A stretch of 64,000 nucleotides of DNA from Mermis nigrescens (taxonomy: Eukaryota; Nematoda; Enoplea; Mermithida; Mermithidae): assembly GCA_036768485.1 (NCBI GenBank), contig JAVLUZ010000154.1, forward strand, positions 8,110,342 through 8,174,341, written 5' to 3'. Positions 1 to 11,600 of this stretch are shown here, in pieces. Both the position numbers and the translations under genes were made by a program. Numbering within the stretch: position 1 is the first letter of the stretch; the number at the start of each line of letters is the position of its first letter. The notes under the pieces were generated by a model that worked only from the letters and a program-made list of their open reading frames with translations, was not told where the DNA came from and searched no databases.

Positions 1-225
1 GATACCTCCTATGTTCAGGAGGTCAGGCGCACCGAGGCAAATTTTTTTCATAAGTGGGCCAAACAATTTCGCAAAATTCGAAGGAAGCAGCTTCGAAAAT
101 CAATGCCACTTGATCATTGATAATTTGTTTTGATTCACCAGTGTATACCTATCATAGAACAATAGCCCTTTCTCGTTGTTTAATTTGCTTAACGTTTTGC
201 GATCTTTGTTGCGTTGCTAGTATAC

Positions 226-560
226 ATGGACAACAATCGCATTCTGGGGATTCTGGAAGGGACAAAATTGGCAAAATTGCGAAAAATGTATCGAAAATTC
301 GATTCAGGGGTCTACCGTAATCTGCGGGGAGTATTTTGGATTATGGAAATCTAAGCCATGCATGAGCAGTGACCAAATTCTGGGGTCTGGATGGGGCAAC
401 AATCCAAATCGCAAGAAAAACATGATAAAAATTTCATTCTGTTTGACTATCGATTTTTTGGAGGGGGCGTCTGTCGGATTCTCGAGAAGGTCTTAACCCC
501 TCAACACTTCCTGCTCTACGCCCACGTGCGGTCTAAAGCCACCCCCACGCCCATGTGTGG
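226..560 (+). repeat. Short G-run-ended repeat (family E), one or two copies
   Basis: The sequence runs from ATTCTGGGG through a block on GGCAAAATTGCGAAAAATGT and TCTGCGGGGA to an end near CACGCCCATGTGTGG. The same order of blocks is seen at 11645-11800 and, less complete, at 905-1082, 6118-6262 and 61288-61432. It has no coding capacity. The class (SINE or MITE) cannot be told from this window. Confidence 0.6.
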
Positions 561-904
561 CTACTAATGTTATGAGTGTTATGAACAATAAGCCTAATAT
601 AAAGGAATATTTTATATTAATAAAAATTATACATAAATGAGCATTTTCCGGAAAAAAACACTGTCATGTGATAATAATAGCAATAACACATGCATTTGCA
701 GCAATTTCAAAGTTGTAAATCACGGATTTTCGTAAATGTTACGGCCTACTCTTGCCCAACTGTTTACAACCCGAATTGTATGAGAAAGTGACCAAAATGT
801 TAAAAGAAGCCAAAAATATCTTCCACAATAATCGTAAAATAATGTAATATAAAAAATATATAAAATAAACTAAAATAATATAATAATAATGTAAAACCGA
901 AACA

Positions 905-1082
905 TGTATGGGGAGCGGCTGAATTCTGGGGGAGGGTGGTCTGGGTGGGGTTAAACCGGCGGAAATTGCAAAAAACGTCAGAAACATAATTCCGGGGCCT
1001 ATCGTACGAAGGCAACTTTGAATTCTTGAGGGTCTAGCTTTCCTCCCCGAGCCCCGACCCCCACGCCAACGTGTGGTCCAAG
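905..1082. repeat. Short G-run-ended repeat (family E)
   Basis: It carries GAATTCTGGGGGAGG, an AT-rich core with GCAAAAAACGTCAGAAACAT, then CGACCCCCACGCCAACGTGTGG, the same block order as other family E copies. Confidence 0.55.
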
Positions 1083-1300
1083 AAGTCTCCGATGTTTCAA
1101 CTGTGAATAACTTCATCTGCAGCCATATTTATAGAAAGTAGAGCAGAAGTAAACCAATGATCCATTTGTCAAATTTTATTTATCTTGCGGTCTCATATGG
1201 TCGGTAAGGTAACGAAACGACCATACATGATCTTGAAGGTTAAACTTTCCGTCCGCCTCAAAGTTATTCACCCCTCCCAGCAAAGATATTTTTACCCCCT

Positions 1301-1420
1301 CCAGAAGTCGTTCTTTTCTAAAAAAAGTCGTAGAAAACGTCCCTTAGGCGTTTTTAGAATCCAGAAGTCGTTCTTTTCTAAAAAAAGTCGTAGAAAACAT
1401 CCCTTAGGCGTTTTTCGAAT
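1301..1420 (+). repeat. 60-bp tandem duplication, two copies
   Basis: Two adjacent 60-bp units begin at 1301 and 1361, both with CCAGAAGTCGTTCTTTTCTA, and differ at about three positions. Because the period is a multiple of three, an open frame across it repeats a 20-residue block rich in Lys, Ser and Arg. I see no reason to call it a gene. Confidence 0.9.
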
Positions 1421-2202
1421 CTATCTGAACAAAATCTAAGATGTATAAAGAAAATATCGGTAAGCTTGTGACTAGCCTAATATAAAACTGAACGGACCAG
1501 CTGAGAATCTTTTTTATTTATTGAAATAGCTCAGGACGCATAAATATTTTGCTTCGAAAATTGATGAAAATGGACTTCACCTTCTTTAACTATATGGCTC
1601 GATTTGATATTGCTGAAAAATTTGAATTATAATTTTCGACCTATCTGAATCTAAAATTCATTATTCGCTTTTCAACACATTTTCGTACAAAGGTTTTATC
1701 GTATAATTTTATCCAGATACGTCGTGTCGCTCAGATTATTTCTTGAGAATCGAAATTCGATGAAACGGCGGATTACGTGAACGGCGTGCGTTGAAGATAA
1801 TAAAAAACGACATTTTGCCTCGCTTGGTAATTTAATACTTTGTGCTTATCCCATATGCAAATCGTTGACATATAATCCTTCGATCTGAATACGGCACCCA
1901 TCCAGCTGCTCTGGCATACCCACCCCAAAAAATCGAAAAGTCGTTTCTTTTCGTTATGCAACATCTCAAATAACTGTGAGAGAAGATTAGCTGCAAAATA
2001 CAGTAATGCATATTTACTGGTGGCGTGGCTGAGGCGGACCTATATCTGGCGTATACGAGTATCTATACATATGAAAAGTATCACATTAGCAGAGGCTGTA
2101 ACTGACACCCCATATCAAACACGACTCAGAATATTATTTACCACTAAAGTATTAAAAGGTTGAACGCTATTGCAAATTGACTAATTTCTTCTCTGGTAAG
2201 TG

Positions 2203-2460
2203 CACACCAGACGTGGGCTTGGGGAAGGGGTTTGGGGGTATGCGCCCCCATAAGGACCGAATACCCCCAGAAATCAAAATACTTCCCGGAATTCAATTTT
2301 TGAAATTTTGTTTTTTTTTCGCAATTTTTTGATGCCAATAGATAGTGCTCGATGGGAAACGTTGAAAAATGGTGGTGTTTTGCCGTACCACCCTTCTTGA
2401 GACCATTTTTTGACCTTGCACCCTCCGGAATTTTGGTGCTGCCCACCAATGGTGCACACC
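2203..2460 (-). repeat. Short repeat family D
   Basis: Read on the minus strand it runs from GGTGGGCAGCACCAAAATTC through a core containing GTTTCCCATCGAGCACTATC and TTGGCATCAAAAAATTGCGA, to GGGGGTATGCGCCCCC. It is the most numerous repeat here, with further copies near 8.4, 26.9, 43.5, 54.8, 59.6, 60.3-60.8 and 63.4 kb. It is about 240-260 bp and non-coding. Confidence 0.75.
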
Positions 2461-2469
2461 TGCACCATA

Positions 2470-2850
2470 CATGTTCTTTGAGGCTTTGAGGGGGTTTTAA
2501 TCCCTCAGAATGGCTACTGACCCATCGCAAAATGGCTGCGACCCTTCAGAATTTGTCGATTTTTGTAAAAATTGTGAAAAATGTGCCTTTTTAAGCTTTT
2601 TTAGCTCATTTTTACCACAAAATTCTCAAATTTTCTGCGCTTCGCGCTGCATACACATTTTTAGACTATATTATGTTCAATTTGCACGACTTTTTGAAAA
2701 AAATTTTCGATATTTTTTTTGTTTTTATATTTCAGAAAGAACGATCGTTGTCCAAAAAGTTTTGTTTTTGACGTGTACTCGTCGTTTTTAGCCTAAAAAG
2801 GCACTTTTTGAAATTTTTTTAGCCTAATCCTCCAGAATTCCCATGCTGTA
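2470..2850 (-). repeat. Short repeat family G with GCGC hairpin
   Basis: It includes blocks GGCTACTGACCC, GCAAAATGGCTGCGACCC, the hairpin TGCGCTTCGCGCTGC at about 2636-2650 and CCTAAAAAGGCACTTTTTG. The same blocks in the other orientation occur at 12405-12790 and 13455-13815, with partial copies near 27.2, 54.2 and 58.2 kb. Confidence 0.65.
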
Positions 2851-3046
2851 CGCGGTACCTATTTGTTAATTACTTCAATATTTATTATGTATTGTGAATG
2901 ATTATTTCACAACGCTAGAAACTATGCATTCATTTCATTTTAATAAAAATCCCACAGGAATAATAAATATTATATCAAATATTCTTCGACCTCCCGCCTT
3001 TGCTATTAGAGGTTTCTTTAGTCACTAGTCACTATCATAGGTGCAC

Positions 3047-3335
3047 AGTATGGCCGATCTGGGTAAGGGTGGTCAGCCGGTCTGAAGGGATCAAAAATTT
3101 AGCTTTTTTGTGCCAAAAAGACATGGAAAACTGGTATAAGGGCTAAATAGCGTTAAAACTACGTTATTACACTGTTTCTGGTCAATTTGAAGCGCTTTTG
3201 AAGGAAATTTTCAATTTTCATCCGTTTTCCGCCTTCATTTTGCCTTATTTCCCTCACAAAATTTTTCATTTATTTATTCTGGGGTCTTCTAGATACCCAA
3301 AACCCCCACGTGCATGTCTGTTCACTACTCACAAT
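3047..3335 (+). repeat. Short repeat family H
   Basis: It shares with 14300-14575 the order: CTGGTATAAGGGCTAAATAGCG, CTACGTTATTACACTGTTTC, TTGAAGCGCTTTTGAAGG, TTCATTTTGCCTTATTTCCC, then CCCCCACGTGCATGTCTG. Diverged or partial relatives are at 6855-7010, 24595-24755 and near 63.7 kb. Confidence 0.65.
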
Positions 3336-3579
3336 TAGACATGGACGTAAGGCTCAAAATAGAGCAATGAGGAAAATATGGCAAAGACCGAAAACGGATG
3401 AAAATAAAAAATGTAGCAAGGGTGTTTGAAATTGATGAGAAACTATGAATTATCACAATTTCCACGCTATTATAGCATTCATATTAATAAGCCATTTTGG
3501 TTAAATGGAGCTCTCTAGCTGACCCCTGACCGACCATGCCGTGCATTTAAGTACACACTACAATCTTCAAAGTATTTTA

Positions 3580-4260
3580 GAAAACGTTAAAAGTATGCAG
3601 GTCTTTTCTCTCGACTTCGTACTGCTGTGTATTTCCGAATTTGATTTACGAATGCGAAAAGTTTCGTTGTCGAAGCGTGCCAAATTAAGAAGCCACTTCT
3701 AAACCCAAAACGGGACGAAACGAGGTCACTCGCTCGAAGGAAAATACACAGATGGTATGCGGGGTCTCGGTTTTCCATTTTGGCCTATCCGAAAATTCTC
3801 TGCTCTGCTTCTCACACAGCCATAAAGCCACTGCTCATTGGTACGCATTAAGAATCTAGTCCCAGAAGGCTTGCACGTTTCTTACGCTATCGTGCTAAAA
3901 ATAAAAATTGCTTGGAATTGGGCGCGTGCGGGCTACTACGTTGCGGTTTGGCGAATTTTCGTTCGACCCTCTCGAAACTGAAGCCAGTTTTCGACGGTTT
4001 CGTTAATAATCTGACGCGCCTAATCACGTACGAGTATAATGCACGCGCGCGTGTACGCATTGTTCTCGAAATGGAAAAGATACGCATGCAGCATTAAATC
4101 CCGGGCTACAGTACGCCTTGTTCTGTTAGACACGTATATTTTGTTTATGCTCTTTGAGTCCATTTTTCATTTATTCTTTTTGGTGGCCCAATTACGTCGT
4201 GTGCTCGCATATAACGACGAAGAAACTCTGATCGCGTTGTGATTTTCGGGGTTATCGGAG
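3580..4260 (+). promoter_or_regulatory. Candidate 5' region (promoter or 5' UTR exon) of the STOX gene
   Basis: This stretch is clearly richer in G+C and CpG than its surroundings, especially 3910-4110 (runs such as GGGCGCGTGCGGGC and CACGCGCGCGTGTACGC). It is free of the window's repeats and lies about 1-1.6 kb upstream of the first STOX coding exon. That position and composition suggest a promoter or untranslated first exon, but I see no clear TATA or initiator. Short open frames here are not convincing. Confidence 0.25.
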
Positions 4261-5208
4261 GGAAGCGTATTATTTATCGAGGAGTTGATTCGTCATTTTT
4301 TACGTCCTCGCTCATCCGATGATACCTCTTCGACTAGTTTCGGTGTTTTTTATTACGACGTCAGCAGTTTTTGATTAGTTTTTTCTGGCTTAGTTGAATT
4401 CCTCGTGTTTTTCTCATTTATTTTCCTTAATGCTTGCTTTATTTTGCTTTATTTTGTTCTTTCGATGATTTCTCTCCAGAACTAAATGTTAACATAACTA
4501 AGCGATAATTTTTAACGTTTTAAGCTGTTATGAATATATTTCTTGAGTTATCCATTCTGTTTTCGAAAAAGTTTATCTCCTCTGTGATGTGTTGTGTCGT
4601 TATCACTTTTGAGATAAGTAAAGGGATCCCAATAAACGACAAATTCGTGAAAGCTCGATGATTTCGTTGTCTTTATATTTAGAAAAAATGAGCTAGGACA
4701 CTCAAATTATGGCCAAAATTTGGCAGTTGGTTTTTATTGAAAGCGGAGCGGTTTTATCGTTTTCTTATAATTGCGCTTAATATAATCTACCTTATTGTGC
4801 AATTTTATCACGAGTTAAAGGTAATCGTGTATATTGTAATCTTAGATCTTCGTTAATTTATTAGAAATTCTCCAAATGTTGAGACATTAAAGAGAAATTT
4901 GAAAAAAAGGTCGATTTCAGTAATGTTTTCGTGGGGTACACGGGAGCGCAAATGATTGTCTGTGTGTCCGTGTTTTTCGCATATGTAGTCATGTACGTTG
5001 TTTTTCATTAAGATGATTTAGCACTGCGTTTACCTTAAAGAAAGGATTATTATAATTACACTTTAAATGCCTTTTTTAAAGGATTCTTCCTATTCATCCT
5101 TCCTAGACTACGCCCTTTTTAAGAATCATATTAATTTAAAATTTAAAAACGACTGTTATGTTCTTGTTGGATGTTTTAGGAATTAGCGCTATTTTAAACT
5201 TTACACCA

Positions 5209-5611
5209 ATGGATTTTAATACGGCTAACTGTGGTCAAAATTTGATGCAAATCCCAGTGGCCAGTAAATGCGTAGCCATCGTTTTGGAATTTGTGTCGAA
5301 TGGAGGCGGCCGTGGCTTAAATTCTAGGAAAGACCGACATTCGAGGCGAAAAACAGTCGCCATTCGACCCGAAGAATATTTATCCATCAAAACGGACGGT
5401 CAAGAAATTTTTGACAATTTCAGGGACGAAAATCGAATCAGCTATTGGAACCCTTTTTTGGTCGAAAGTATCAATATGATAGAATTTGTTGGATACGTTA
5501 AACCCAGCACGATGTTCGTAGCGGGTGATGAAAAATATTTGGAATGCTTGAAAAACGCGTGGATCAAGCGAATTTTGAAAGCGCCCGCCGGCTTCATTAT
5601 TAAGAACTTGG
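5209..5611 (+). CDS. STOX: STOX exon 1 (first coding exon found)
   Basis: It encodes residues 1-135. I chose the ATG at 5209 because its context (ACACCAATGG) is strong. The frame is open back to an ATG at 5158, and a fair acceptor (GATGTTTTAG before 5180) would make this an internal exon instead. MQIPVASKCVAIVLEFV aligns with the start of human STOX1, and YWNPFLVESINMIEFVGYV to KAPAGFIIKNLG aligns with the block before the winged helix. The donor is G|GTAATA after 5611, leaving one base of a Gly codon. Confidence 0.88.
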
Positions 5612-8600
5612 GTAATACATCATTGATAAATAAATAATAATAAAAAATTATGAATAAATGAATTATAATTATAAATAAATAATTTATACAGAAAAATGAT
5701 AGATTCAGCTTAGGTACCGACAATAAATTATTTCTTCCTATTTCAGGTGTTTTTGTTTTCTTTACCCAGTTTTTCGTCTGCTGTTTTTACCAGTCTTATT
5801 TCAATTTTCTATAGTAATTGATGGTTGATACTTCTTATTGCGAATTTGCATGAATTATCGAATATTTGGACAAACCCGTGTGCGGTATATTTTCCAAGTA
5901 TCAAGCGTGAGACAAAATTAAATATGAGTTCCCGGAATTTTAGAATTCTCAGCCAAATCAGCATCAGATTTCGTAATTAACTTGTTTAATGATGAAAAAT
6001 AAATTAACTCAAGAGTTATTCCTTCTAATACTGTTTCCCGATTTTGAGAGATTGCAGGTAGATTAGTCAACTTTTCCATCGTTGCACAGTAAATACACAT
6101 TATATCTGTGGACAGTAATCAAATTCTGAGTTTCCGATGGGGCGAAATCACCAAAAGTTTAATTCTGGGGGTCTATCAATTTTTTCGGGGGAGGGTCTTT
6201 CAGACTCTCGGGAGGAGGGGTTCATAACCCCAGATCCCCTGAGCCCGTGTGTGACCCGCTTGCTACATATGATGAATTATTTGCGCTTAAAATCACGCAT
6301 CATCATTAGAGTTATGCCAAGTAGTATTATTTCGTTAACTAAGTGAAACTATTATTTTTAACCAACCGAACAGTCAATTTAAAGCGTTTAATTCGTATGA
6401 CCCATTGTCTCAGATTGATAAATGCCTTTGTTGTCGTCACATTTTTCTATGTCATATATTTTGCCCAAAACCCAGACCGGAAGTCCGACAGGATAACGAG
6501 CTTTCTTATATATCTCATTCTCAGCCGCTTTGTCCGACATTTTTCGGCCAGCTGACGTCGTTTTCGCGTTTCTTAGTATTTTGAACGAACAAAACTCGAA
6601 CAAAATTCGAAAGTTCGACTAGATGACTGACGAATTTTAAGTCATCGTCGAATTTGGAAAAAAGTTCAAAACAAGAGGCGTACTTTTGCATTCTGGCGAA
6701 TTTTACATGAATAAGTTTTATGACAATGAATTGCTGAGTAATGACGAAAATAGGCAAGCGGTACCTCGTAAATCTTCGCGCAGATGCATCAGAACGTCGT
6801 GGCGAGATAAGGGCAAAATTCGTTAACTTTTAGATTTTTATCAACCAGATATGAGCATGGGGAGGGGTTCTGGGAGGTATAGAATCCCCTAGAATGAAAA
6901 AATGGGGAATTTTCGGGAAAATAAGGCAAAGTGATCAGCAAAACTGGTTGGAAATTGAAAAAAATTTCTCAAAAAATGCTTCAACTCCACCAGAAACTGA
7001 GGAAGAACGTCAAAATTTCATCCGCGAATACTAAAAATACGGTTTTTCATATTTAAGGTCATTGCCTGGCTTAGTAATACGAAGTAAATTTTATTTCGAA
7101 ATCCGATTTTACAAATGCAGAAAAGGCTGAAAAAGGGTCAAATTGGTGAAAAAACTGGCATTTGAGGAATCGTGGAAAATATCCCAATTATTTCATCCTA
7201 CGTCGTAATAATTGCGAAACTTTCATCGCCCGCTACAAACAAAATCTTATTCGAAGGGTTATAGGCGCCCTCAGGGGTACCCCACACCGCTATTTATTTT
7301 TAGGTCCTTGTATTTGTACACGTTGAATCATTAAGACGCTAATCCGAAACTACAAATGGCGTTCCTTGCCTAATTATGCGAATTAAGTCGTTGTTCACAC
7401 CTGTCGGAGTGTAACACCCCGCATATGGCGAACGTATTTCGCTCTTATTACCCGTAATAATTATGTTTTCTTTACCTTATCTAAACCGGCGCTTCGAAAT
7501 TCCCCGACGATATTCTGAGCCAAATCTTGGATTAACCCACCTACGTCTGGCAAAAATGATTTTATTACTCAGTTGTTGTCGATGTCACGTGATCTATAAT
7601 GTCGCCTCGTCAATTCCTTTTCGACAATTAATGTTGACATCAATAAGACACGGCTTGGGTTTCACGCCGAGGCTGCTACAAATAATGTTATTCCCGACCA
7701 GAAACCATGAAATTTTAATAATGCGTCTAATCATAATGATTCGATGGTGGTATTTGTGGCGTACGATTTTTGGAAAAGCATTTTGTTATAACGAGATACA
7801 GTAAGACACACCGACCAAATGACGGGTCCGAAATTTAGACGGGGCCATTAATTATTCATGAGCTGGCTTCTACTTTGTTACTTTATTCTTATGCTGTCGC
7901 TTGCCTAATTTTAGCAACACCTGCTTCTCAGCGTAACTATAACATTGCTTTTTCGTCACTTAATTTTTCCGGCATTCTAATAACGTTTCTAAGAACTTAA
8001 AATTCATTTCAATTCAAAAATTTAATTGATCTTAAGTGAAAAAGCGTTATCATCATGGATAGCGGGTTGTAGCTTCTTACATCAATACTGTTATTATTTT
8101 CGCAAGAAACTTTAAGGAAACTTTTATTGTGCAAGTGCACAATTCGCGTGAAGAAGGCTTTTTTGGTTGTAAAATTAGAAAACATTTCAACTGAACCGAT
8201 AAAATCGTAGATAAATTAAAAACCGTCACAACTGAGCTGAGTGAAATATGAAAATTTCATTCGAGAGGTATAAAAATAATTTGAAAAGAACAGCACCGGC
8301 ACGTGGGGGTGGGGGTTTGCACCCCCAGAAGTTGAAATACCCCCGCAGTTGAAATAACCTCAGAAAATACCCCCCCCGAATTCAAATTTTGAAATTTTTC
8401 TTGCTTTTCTAGCCATTTTTTGATGCCATTGGATAGTGCTCAATGAGAAACGTCGAAAAATGGATGTTTTTTCGCCATACGACCACTTTTAAGATTATTT
8501 TTTGACCTTTTAAAATTTTTTCACCCCCCCTCCAGAATTTCGGTGCTGCCCACCATGCACAGCACTTTACGCTATACCCTCACTTATGGGGAATTTAGAC

Positions 8601-11600
8601 TAAACCCTTGGTTTAGACCCCCAGGATCTAAACCTCCGAAAAAAATTGGCGTTTTTTCGTGGCTTGGGCGGTTTTTGTTCAGACTTACCTCTTGAATTGG
8701 TAACCTTTAATGGGTTTTTAAATTAAAAGGAAATTTTGTTTTTATTATAAATCTATTGAATAAATTTTTTCTAATTTTCTTAAAATTTTTGCACCTCAGG
8801 ATTCGCAAATCGTGTATTGTTCTCGTCGACAATTAAGTTTTACTTGCCTCGGTGACGATCATTTTACTCGTAATCTTCCTACGATATCGTCTTGTCAATG
8901 TCTCTTTGTGTCTCGGCGATAATCACGATTAATTCAAAACGGTTAATTATTTTAACTTTTACTTCGAAACGAGGCTGGAAAAAAACGAAACGTTTCGAAG
9001 AGAGCGGATTTTTAGGTGCGGAAAATGAGCCAAATAGGTGCAAGCATCAATCGATTAGGTGCAAACAATCAATATTATGTGCAAGTGAAAAGTTTCGAAA
9101 ATTGGATTCTGGGGGAAGGTATTTTGGTTTCTGGGGGTGCATACCCCAAACTTCACCCCCACGCCCACACGCCCGTGTGTGATGATAACACCTAAAATTC
9201 GGTCTCTACTTAATATCCGCCCATGTTTTTTAGATAATTCGCTGAAATGCAAACTCATTTCTTTACAAATCGTAAGCTCGCATTAGCCTACATTAAATTA
9301 AAGATAAAACAGACGCTAACCGTCGCGTATAAACCGATTTGGGGCCATTTTGCAAAACGATACAAGCTACTTATTAATTAATTGTCGCCTATTCACCGCT
9401 TGGAAATGTTTTGGCTATATACAAACGCATTAAGGGATACCGTTTGCATATAAACGCAGTGTACAAAAATGGGTTCCCCGAATACAAATTAGAAATTCAA
9501 CCCAGACTCTTCATCACGCCAGGGAGCCCACCGCGGACTCTTACCACGCGCAACCGTTCACTAGAGGGATTTTGGGGCAAATATCGTTATACAGTTGGCC
9601 TACTGTAGCTGAAAATATATAGGGAAATGGAATCCCACGCTCGGTGGATCGGGGCGGATCGATAAGATTAGACTTTTTGCCAAAAACATATTTTACTCAT
9701 ATTTGGCAAATATGCCGGAATAATGCACAAAATGTACAAATACAGAGATCCGAGATTCGTATGTTAAAGAGCGGGCAATTTGTGTTCATTTTGATTGATG
9801 GTCACTTGGTTTTTGGGGGACCGAGAATGGTCGGCTGATAAAACGTAAGAGTGGGCTATAGGTTTGACCCTCGAACCCGATTTGTAATTTATGTTCAACA
9901 AAGTTCATTCGCTACGGTTCGTTGACGGGCTTTTTTCGTAATTACGGTCGGCAATAAATTTGCCGGATCCATTATTTTGGCATAAATTTGTGTTAATTTT
10001 TAGCCATTTTTCCATAAGACGTTGCCGCAAACTAAAGTCGTGTTTTGCTCGTGATTAATTAGGGCGAATTTGCCGATTTCTTCATGACGCAACAAAGAAA
10101 AAATAACTTTCTCGGAAGAATTCGAGGATAATAAATGCGAATCCTTCCTGTACTTTATTTCATTGAAGCACAGGCAAACGTAAAAATTTATTTTCTGCTT
10201 TTGCTCAAAAATTTATTAGTTTCTTGAATTTTTTGAGTTTAGGTATTTTAACAAGATACAGAAGTTCTGTATTATTAATATAAGCAGATTGATGAACAGT
10301 AAATGTAAGCACCCAAAAGTGCTTAACTTTTTCTTCTGACTTTTCGTTGACTTTTTGTAATTTTTCTTTTTCTATTATACTCTTTTTCTTATCTATTTTC
10401 ACTTTTGTTATCTTCCACTCTTCACCGTTTTTCATTGCCAGTTATTGCCGCTTTGAGTCTACTTTATCCATTTCTTCTTCTTGCCATGTTTCGCTCATAT
10501 TCTTGCAGTTCCTAAAATTTTGTTAATTTTGTGCTCTTGTTACAATGTTCTTTTATATTTTTAATCTTTCAAACCTCTATCATATCTTTTTTCGCTTTTT
10601 ATTAATTTTTGTTTCAAAGGTTTCTGCTCATTTAATCTTATTCGATCCCATTTTACCTTAAAGTTAAATATGTCTGCAAGAATGGGACAATTTCGAGTAA
10701 AAGTCACGGTTACGAAAAATTATGTTATCGGGTTGCCTAACAATCTGTGTATTTGATGTTTTGTAAAATGCTTTTATCCATTGCGATCAATGATTGCCAA
10801 TACAATCGCGGCAGTGTTTTACAAAAGGCTTTAAACCTTGAAAATCCGTTTTTCCAATTCTGTTACTGTTTAGACAAATTGTCGGTTACATGCGATTTTT
10901 TCTCAGATTTATTAATGACTAATTGCTTGCTACACTGAAAACAAAAATTCGGAAAAACTTCGTTTTGTCTCTGAAAAATTTCACTGTTCTAACGATCGTT
11001 TCATTTTTCTTACTTGCATTACAGATTGACTCGATGCTAAAACGACGAGCTCTAATCTTGAATGAGATGAATGAGATTAGTCAGATATCTTCTATATAAT
11101 ACAACTGCAATCCTTAACTTCCGGATGACTTGTCTATAATCTCTCTAGGATCCTGACGAAAAAAATGGTTAAGCAATTTTCTAGCCGACATTATAATCTT
11201 AAAAATGGAAAATTAGGATTTAAATTACGTTTCCTTAGCGATTTGAGCAATTACGGAAATTATTTGAGTATTTTTGTCGAAAATGTTGTGGTTCGATTCC
11301 ATTTTATTGCCTTCCATTTGCTGTCCCTCTCAAATCGGCCATTTCGTAATTTGTTTATGGCGCGACGACAGAATCCATTCGTTCTTCAATATTCCTTTAC
11401 GACCATTAAATATACACATGAGACGCGAGTAATATGCTTCGTTTTTCCAATGTTTTTAATATCCGTCTAGCACCGACTCCTATTTATGTACATACAAGCA
11501 AGATGAAGCATCATCGAAACAGTTTTATTGCCCGATTCGTTGCTTTTTAGCACCTGCCTATTACGCCGCATAAGCAATAAATAATGGCAATTAGTGGACG

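Larger units (their letters stand above)
1..3500. other. Intergenic stretch left of the STOX gene, repeat-filled
   Basis: I see no exon or recognisable protein here. The stretch holds short GC-ended repeats (around 225-560, 905-1082, 2203-2460, 2470-2850 and 3047-3335), a 60-bp tandem duplication at 1301-1420 and AT-rich unique DNA. The open frames lie in repeats and match no family I know. Confidence 0.6.

Noticed and set aside
7463..7804. 113-codon open frame in STOX intron 1
   Set aside because: No family signature, no splice context, composition like surrounding intron.
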